Source: Chitinophaga rhizosphaerae (GTDB taxonomy: Bacteria; Bacteroidota; Bacteroidia; Chitinophagales; Chitinophagaceae). From it: a stretch of DNA of 64,000 nt. Position 1 is the first letter of the stretch. Each line of letters begins with the position of its first letter. The notes beneath the pieces were generated by a model. That model made no database searches, was not told the DNA's origin, and saw only the letters and a program-made list of their open reading frames with translations. This document shows, piece after piece, positions 59,286 through 64,000 of this stretch. The position numbers and the translations under genes were made by a program. The stretch is taken from assembly GCF_003958645.1 (NCBI RefSeq), contig NZ_RXLO01000013.1:46864-110863 (forward strand), given 5' to 3'.

Positions 59286-60774
59286 ATTGTGCCAGGAGTG
59301 AATGGATCTGTTGGCTGAGCGCGTCTCCGCTGCTTGGTCGTTCTGCTTTGGCGATGGCGAGCTTGCCGGATTTATCGAACAGAAAATATTGGGGATAGCT
59401 TTCCGATTTGTCGGGATGGTTCGCCAGTATTTCTTTCCAGATGGGATCTACGGTTTTGCGCGTCATCCGCAGGTGAAGGCCTTCCATCCGGTTCACGCGG
59501 ATAAAATCCTTCCAGGCGGCGTCCCTGCTGTCATCATCCACGTCCAGGTAAAGAAATACGACGTCTTTCCCCGCGAAAGTTTTCCGCAAGGCAGGCAGGT
59601 GGCGGAATTCTTCTTTGCAGGGGCCGCACCAGGTGCCCCACATATCCAGGTACACCACTTTCCCTTTCAGGTTTTTCACGACATCGTAAATCGACCGCAC
59701 GTTCCCGTAATTTTCCACGATCGCGATCCGCTCATTGTTGCTGTTGGCCGCCAGTGAATCACGGAGCCGGGTTTCGAGATTTGCGATGGCGGGTAAAAAC
59801 CGGCTTTCCGGAAAACGCTGGCGGAAAGCAGCGGCAAGGGGTAATGCCTGCGCAATATCACCATCGTTATATTGATCCTGGATTTGTTGCCAGTTGTATG
59901 CTTCCGCCACTTCGACCGGGAAATTCCGGATGCTGCCCAGCCAGCGCCAGTACGATTTTCCGTATTTGTTTACGATAATATTTGCACTGTCGAGCGAAAT
60001 GCCGAACCAGGGGATGGGGGCCGATGCGGGAATGTTTTCCGATTTTATCTTGATGAACGCTTTTGCTTCGAGGTAACGGATGTAACTGTCCGCGAACGAA
60101 AAATATTGGGGGCCGGGATGGATGGACCGCGGAGCGATGGGAATAGTGTCGTACAGCGCTGTTTTCAGCCGATGCACCGTTTGCCGGTCAGAGATGACGG
60201 TGCTAATGAAATCGTTGAGGTAATTGACGTGGAGATAGTAAGTTTCGGCGATAAGAATATCTTTTAATGATGCCGGAACAGCTGCAGCCCGGATGGATTG
60301 GGCATGACCGGAGAATTCCCGGAACCAGGGAGCTATCACCGCAGACTGGATCCCTTCGGCTGGAAGCTTGCCCAGCGAGTCGTTCTCCCAGTAAAACGGC
60401 ACTTTATCCATGCCGATGTCCTGGATCAATTGGTTCACTTCCTTCGCGGTGCCACCCGTTATCCTGATGCCGTCGGTGTTTTCATCGAATTCCACTTCCA
60501 GGTTTTTTCGGGGTTCCAGCAATAGCGTAAAATACAACCGGCGGTAAATCAGCGTGACAAACCGTACACTGTCTGCCGGAAGCTTTATCTGAAAAGTACC
60601 CGTTGCCGACAACGGGACAGGAACCGTGTTTTCTTTGTGATTGCCAAAAACGACCGGAACGTTGATGGTCAATTTATGCTGTCCGCTGAAGTTCCGGACA
60701 CGGCCGCTAACGGTAAACTGGGCGGAGGCGGAAAGCCCCGCGAGGAGTAACAAGGCGCAGAGATAAGGTTTCAT
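59284..60774 (-). CDS. Exported TlpA-like thioredoxin-domain protein
   Basis: The 496-residue product has a signal peptide (LLLLAGLSASAQ). The first 110 residues are a beta domain of the DUF4369-like kind found in Bacteroidota AhpC/TlpA proteins (FTVSGRVRNFSGQ). A long helical region covers about 120-355. The thioredoxin domain has GTWCGPCKEEF (CxxC, 383-386), VVFLYLDVDDD and the cis-Pro near 461 in SYPQYFLFD. The family acts in periplasmic disulfide reduction or cytochrome maturation, but this paralog's partner is unknown. It has its own promoter and converges with the lipoprotein pair. Confidence 0.87.
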   Translation of the reverse strand: MKPYLCALLLLAGLSASAQFTVSGRVRNFSGQHKLTINVPVVFGNHKENTVPVPLSATGTFQIKLPADSVRFVTLIYRRLYFTLLLEPRKNLEVEFDENTDGIRITGGTAKEVNQLIQDIGMDKVPFYWENDSLGKLPAEGIQSAVIAPWFREFSGHAQSIRAAAVPASLKDILIAETYYLHVNYLNDFISTVISDRQTVHRLKTALYDTIPIAPRSIHPGPQYFSFADSYIRYLEAKAFIKIKSENIPASAPIPWFGISLDSANIIVNKYGKSYWRWLGSIRNFPVEVAEAYNWQQIQDQYNDGDIAQALPLAAAFRQRFPESRFLPAIANLETRLRDSLAANSNNERIAIVENYGNVRSIYDVVKNLKGKVVYLDMWGTWCGPCKEEFRHLPALRKTFAGKDVVFLYLDVDDDSRDAAWKDFIRVNRMEGLHLRMTRKTVDPIWKEILANHPDKSESYPQYFLFDKSGKLAIAKAERPSSGDALSQQIHSLLAQ

Positions 60775-60871
60775 ATGCTAAAGATATCTTCCGGCCCGGC
60801 GCGCCTCTCCCGGATGTGACGAGTACCCCTTTCCGTGGTACGAAACTTAGGTTAAATGCCATCGCCCAGCC

Positions 60872-62113
60872 TCAGAAAGCCGGTATCCGCGACAAACTGC
60901 CCGGCGATGTGCGCCTGGGCATGGCAAAAAGTATCGTGACGGCGCTCATCAATGCAATAACGGCCACTGTGGGGAATATCATGGCCTTGTTGCCCGTCAT
61001 GTCGATGAGTTTGCCCATCACTGGTTCCCCGATCGCCGCAAACAGGTACGCCGTCATGTTCATGACACCCGTGCCGGTGCCTACATATCGTTGGCCCAGG
61101 AGTTCCTGCGCCAGGGGCCAGAAATTCGCTTGCGGCCCATATGCGAAGAATCCCGCCGCAAAGATAAATGCCCCCGCCGCCACGCCGCTCCTGATTTCCA
61201 GTACGTATATCAAACCCGACAAAACACTGCAGAGCAGCATTCCCATACAAATCGACACCATCCTGTTGGCGCGGAAAACACTATCGGAAATAAACCCGAA
61301 CGAAATGGCGCCCGCGGCCATTCCCAATGGTAACAGGAGGCTCATCCATACGGATCCGGAATTGATGAAATACAGCGGCAGCCAGAAGATCAGCGCGTAG
61401 CGCGCCATGCTCTGGAACCCCAGCGAAAGGCACACCGCCAAAAAGCGCGCGTTGCCCGTGATGACGTTGAATGTATTTTTTGGACTGCCGGAATCGTCGG
61501 TTATTGCCTTCGGCTCCGCCGCGCCGGGAGGTGCGTTCTTTACGAAAATGAAGAAAATGACCACCGCCACGGCGAGGAATAGCACCGGCACACGGAACAC
61601 GTTCCGCCAGTTGTCCTGCACGAGCAGGATGGAAAATATATACGTCACAACGGATGAAAGTCCGGCCGACATGGTGTACAGGCCATACGCCAGTCCACGG
61701 TTGCCGTTGTGCCACCAGTTGGCGATGATCCTGCTGCCCGGGGCCCAGGCCATCGACTGGAAATAGCCGTTCAGTCCCCACAGTACGAGGATGACGACGA
61801 ACGACCCGGAAAAACTGATACAGATATTGGCCAGAACGGACAATATCCCGCCGGAGAGGATCATGTGCCGGGGGCTCAACCGGTCGGCCAGCAGGCCGTT
61901 CACGAGTTGCCCGAACGCGTAACCCGCCAGCATGGCGAAGCTGATCCAGCCCACCTTCTCGAAAGATATGCCCAGCGTGTCTGCCAGTTGATGTGTGGCC
62001 CAGCCGAAATTGTGCCGCCCCGTGTAAAAGAAAAGGTAGCAGAACATCGTGAGCAGCAGCATGCGCCAACGCCCGGATTCGGCCCGTGTAGAAACGTTCT
62101 TGGTGTCCGTCAT
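60872..62113 (-). CDS. MFS transporter, organophosphate:phosphate antiporter-like
   Basis: The 413-residue permease has 12 membrane helices. YLFFYTGRHNFGWATHQLADTLG at the first helix, LWGLNGYFQSMAWAPGSRIIANWW and a Arg/His-containing helix 1 resemble the OPA family (GlpT/UhpT type), which exchanges organophosphates for phosphate. The match is by pattern, so another MFS cargo is possible. The gene is divergent from an XRE-cupin regulator (start 62271) and an alkaline phosphatase-like gene, which supports organophosphate scavenging. Confidence 0.75.
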   Translation of the reverse strand: MTDTKNVSTRAESGRWRMLLLTMFCYLFFYTGRHNFGWATHQLADTLGISFEKVGWISFAMLAGYAFGQLVNGLLADRLSPRHMILSGGILSVLANICISFSGSFVVILVLWGLNGYFQSMAWAPGSRIIANWWHNGNRGLAYGLYTMSAGLSSVVTYIFSILLVQDNWRNVFRVPVLFLAVAVVIFFIFVKNAPPGAAEPKAITDDSGSPKNTFNVITGNARFLAVCLSLGFQSMARYALIFWLPLYFINSGSVWMSLLLPLGMAAGAISFGFISDSVFRANRMVSICMGMLLCSVLSGLIYVLEIRSGVAAGAFIFAAGFFAYGPQANFWPLAQELLGQRYVGTGTGVMNMTAYLFAAIGEPVMGKLIDMTGNKAMIFPTVAVIALMSAVTILFAMPRRTSPGSLSRIPAF

Positions 62114-62270
62114 GTCGGAAGGATTAATGGCGGCAAGCCTTCGGAGGCCTGCCCGTTTTGCTTATCATACAACATCACACCCGGAGGTGAGCAGGAAAAA
62201 TTTCCTCCTGCGAAAATATATTTCTTATTGTTTAAATTAGCGGAATCGCTTTTAAGTAATTGTTAAGCAC

Positions 62271-62888
62271 ATGCAACACGATCCATCGCAGGAAGACATC
62301 AACAACAACACGCTCGTATATCACAGGATCGGTGGACTGATCCGCCGGTACCGGAAAGAAAAAGGCCTGAAGCTGCTCGATCTGTCGGCGCTAACTGGCA
62401 TCAAATCCGCCCTGTTGTCCAAGATAGAGAACGGCAGGATGTTACCTACCATCCCCACGCTTTTTACCATCATCCAGAAGCTTGGCGTCAAAACGGAAAC
62501 ATTCTTTTCCGAACTGAGCGCGGAGAAAAGTTTCCCGGGATACCTGCTCCTGCCGGCGGATGCCTACACTTCCTATGAAAAGGAGGAAGACGCTGTTGGT
62601 TTCGAATATCAATCCATCCTCGAACAGAATTTCGAAGGCGGCGCATTCCAGGTTTCGCTGCTGACGCTAAGGCCCGGCGCCCGCCGGGAACTGGTGTCTA
62701 CCGCGGCTTTCGAATATGTATACGTGCTCGAAGGTAATCTCAAGTTCCAGCTGGAAGACAAGGTTTTCGAACTATCGGAAGGCGATTCCATCTTTTTCGA
62801 CGGTAGCATCAGCCATGTACCGATCAACCCGAAAAAGAAAAAGGTCAGGTTGCTTGTGATGTACTTCTTTGGGAAAATTATTCAATAA
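62271..62888 (+). CDS. XRE family regulator with C-terminal cupin domain
   Basis: The 205-residue protein has an N-terminal HTH_3 domain (about 18-75) with IGGLIRRYRKEKGLKLLDLSALTGIKSALLSKIENGRMLPTIPTLFTI and a C-terminal cupin domain (about 115-200) with FEYVYVLEGNLKFQLEDKVFELSEGDSIFFDGSISHVP. Such regulators respond to a small ligand bound by the cupin, often controlling the neighbouring transport or catabolic gene. It is divergent from the MFS gene across a 157-bp promoter region that also has a leader hairpin (62133-62154) near the transporter start. Confidence 0.88.
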   Translation: MQHDPSQEDINNNTLVYHRIGGLIRRYRKEKGLKLLDLSALTGIKSALLSKIENGRMLPTIPTLFTIIQKLGVKTETFFSELSAEKSFPGYLLLPADAYTSYEKEEDAVGFEYQSILEQNFEGGAFQVSLLTLRPGARRELVSTAAFEYVYVLEGNLKFQLEDKVFELSEGDSIFFDGSISHVPINPKKKKVRLLVMYFFGKIIQ

Positions 62889-62952
62889 ATTTCATTTACG
62901 GAAATATTATTTCTTTAAATGAAAGTTTATATCTTGTCGAAAACACTGAAGT

Positions 62953-63843
62953 ATGCGATTACCCAGATGGACAGGATACCTTTTCCTTGTATGTTCGATG
63001 TTCGGCCAGGCCGCTTCCGCACAGCCGAAACCGAAACACGTGATCCTCGTCGGGTCCGACGGTTTCGGTGCATATGCCTTTCGGAAAGCCCGCGTGCCGG
63101 TGCTGCGCGCCATGATGCAGGAAGGCTCCTGGACGTTGCAGGCCAGAACGGTGCTGCCTTCGTCGAGCGCACCCAACTGGGCGTCGATGGTGATGGGCGC
63201 AGGGCCGGAGCTGCATGGCTACACGACCTGGGGCAGTAAGAAGCCCGATCTTCCCGCGCGCATGCTGGATGAATACGGCATGTTCCCCACGGTGTATGGA
63301 TTGCTCCGGAAAGCCCGTCCGCAAAGCGAGATCGGGGTGATTTACGAGTGGGACGGCATCGGCTATCTTTTCCCGAAAGCAGCCGTGAACAAAGACGAAA
63401 ACGGCGACGGCGATATCGCGGTATCGGCGGCGGCCTGTGATTATATCAAATCCGCCAAGCCGACTTTCCTGTTCGTGCATCTGCATGATGTAGACAGCGT
63501 GGGCCACAAGGTGGGGCACGACACACCGGAATATTATGCCGCCATCGAGCGGACGGACGCGCACTTGGGAGAAATCCTGCAAGCCGTCCGCGACGCGGGC
63601 ATCGAAAAGGAAACGGTGGTGATTTTTACGGCCGATCATGGCGGTATCAACAAAGGGCACGGTTCCATTTCCATGGAGGAAATGCAAATCCCCTGGATCG
63701 TGAAAGGCCCTGGTATCAAGGCCGGGCATGAAGTACAAACGAGCGTCATGACGTTCGACACCGCCGCTACCATCGCGAAACTTTTCAGGCTCCGTCCACC
63801 GCAGGTCTGGATCGGGCGGGCCGTTACCGAGATATTCAAATAA
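62953..63843 (+). CDS. Exported alkaline phosphatase superfamily protein (phosphodiesterase type)
   Basis: The 296-residue product has a signal peptide ending around AASAQ (residue 24). The metal site pattern of the type I phosphodiesterase/nucleotide pyrophosphatase family is visible: VGSDGFG (Asp36), LPSSSAPNWASM with a Ser in the nucleophile position, HLHDVDSVGH (Asp, His), FTADHGG (Asp-His) and a final KGHGS. It would hydrolyse phosphate esters or diesters in the periplasm. Together with the OPA-like transporter it fits organophosphate recovery. Shorter than many homologs, so substrate cap domains are lacking. It is 64 bases after the XRE-cupin gene. Confidence 0.83.
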   Translation: MRLPRWTGYLFLVCSMFGQAASAQPKPKHVILVGSDGFGAYAFRKARVPVLRAMMQEGSWTLQARTVLPSSSAPNWASMVMGAGPELHGYTTWGSKKPDLPARMLDEYGMFPTVYGLLRKARPQSEIGVIYEWDGIGYLFPKAAVNKDENGDGDIAVSAAACDYIKSAKPTFLFVHLHDVDSVGHKVGHDTPEYYAAIERTDAHLGEILQAVRDAGIEKETVVIFTADHGGINKGHGSISMEEMQIPWIVKGPGIKAGHEVQTSVMTFDTAATIAKLFRLRPPQVWIGRAVTEIFK

Positions 63844-63873
63844 CTACCCGTAATGCAAAATGCCGTGCTCCTG

Positions 63874-64000
63874 TGTAGTGCTCCCAAAAGGTTGGACTTT
63901 TTAGATTAAGCGGCTTGAGTTCGATATTGTATTGGACTCAAGCCGTTTAGTTTTAATTTGATTCTGTGGTTATTGTAATAGTTTATGTACTCAATGATTT
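63874..64000 (-). mobile_element. IS3-family insertion sequence, right end only
   Basis: The sequence from TGTAGTGCTCCC at 63874 onward contains the C-terminus of an IS3-type transposase on the minus strand and ends at the window edge. TG at the terminus matches IS3-family ends. The element begins 30 bases past the phosphatase stop codon and so does not cut that gene. The rest of the element and the target duplication lie outside the window. Confidence 0.8.
63906..64000 (-). CDS. IS3-family transposase OrfB, C-terminal part
   Basis: Reading the minus strand from the window edge gives IIEYINYYNNHRIKLKLNG, then LSPIQYRTQAA and a TAA at 63908-63906. This is the characteristic C-terminal end of the IS150/IS3 OrfB integrase (rve domain, Y-N-x-x-R and LSP-x-x-YR motifs). 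The start and the DDE catalytic residues lie beyond the window. It would catalyse transposition together with OrfA, usually by -1 frameshifting in this family. Confidence 0.88.
   Translation of the reverse strand, partial: IIEYINYYNNHRIKLKLNGLSPIQYRTQAA

Noticed and set aside
62133..62154. Hairpin GGCAAGCC/GGCCTGCC upstream of the MFS gene as a terminator or riboswitch
   Set aside because: No plus-strand gene ends before it, the stem has mismatches and no U-tract follows on the minus strand. It may be a leader structure but cannot be supported further.

Overview
The window reads as chromosomal DNA of a GC-rich member of Bacteroidota, most plausibly a Chitinophaga-like soil bacterium (the genus is inference). 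Supporting signs are a CarboxypepD_reg/plug/OMP-barrel outer-membrane receptor, many lipoproteins with SC(S/N/R) lipoboxes, a LytS/LytTR pair, a FtsX-type permease of the long Bacteroidota form, DUF1080 and PVC-type cytochrome genes, weak ribosome binding sites and -7 boxes resembling TAnnTTTG. I see no rRNA, tRNA, CRISPR array or prophage. The only mobile DNA is the end of an IS3-family element at the right edge.

Layout. 0-8.4 kb: periplasmic sugar oxidation (glucose/sorbosone dehydrogenase fused to cytochrome c, divergent from an SMP-30 lactonase), an outer-membrane receptor, a GH130 enzyme and an amidohydrolase. 8.4-12.2 kb: OsmC, an acyl-CoA dehydrogenase and an M19-type peptidase. 12.2-17.3 kb: a minus-strand sulfur-detoxification cluster (CstB-like persulfide dioxygenase/rhodanese, two YeeE/YedE halves, TauE, a Crp/Fnr regulator) followed upstream by pncB. 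Two promoters in it carry the same GGTGAC-N4-GTCACC operator at the same distance from a -7-like box. 17.3-23.4 kb: an unusual protein with an N-terminal PFF..PFF motif, then a six-gene heme-copper oxidase operon that includes a 44-residue subunit IIa-like protein. 23.6-27 kb: a lipoprotein, a RibD-type reductase, a hypothetical protein and a Tat-type metallophosphoesterase.

27-33.5 kb is the most interesting stretch. A LytS-like protein with a degraded ATP-binding site and a LytTR regulator face a flavin monooxygenase operon that also encodes a hybrid histidine kinase with a XylR_N/V4R (DmpR-type) ligand-sensing domain. A methyltransferase is divergent from the monooxygenase. LytTR-type 9-bp direct repeats with exact 21-bp spacing lie in front of both the LytS/LytTR operon and the monooxygenase/methyltransferase divergon, so the locus looks like one ligand-responsive regulon.

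33.5-46.5 kb: a serine hydrolase, a P-type Ca2+-ATPase, a FtsX permease, Ada, an EamA exporter, a clan GH-D-like glycoside hydrolase and an amino acid permease. 46.5-50.3 kb: a decayed gene remnant, an ArsR/SRPBCC pair with two operators, an alpha/beta hydrolase, an AraC regulator and a VOC protein. 50.3-56.4 kb: a large MscS channel and a PVC-type cytochrome/DUF1080 pair, probably for 3-keto-sugar metabolism. 56.5-64 kb: a beta-hydroxyacid dehydrogenase-like protein, a DUF4184 remnant, two tandem paralogous lipoproteins, a TlpA-like thioredoxin, a putative organophosphate transporter/XRE-cupin/phosphatase group, and the truncated IS3 element.
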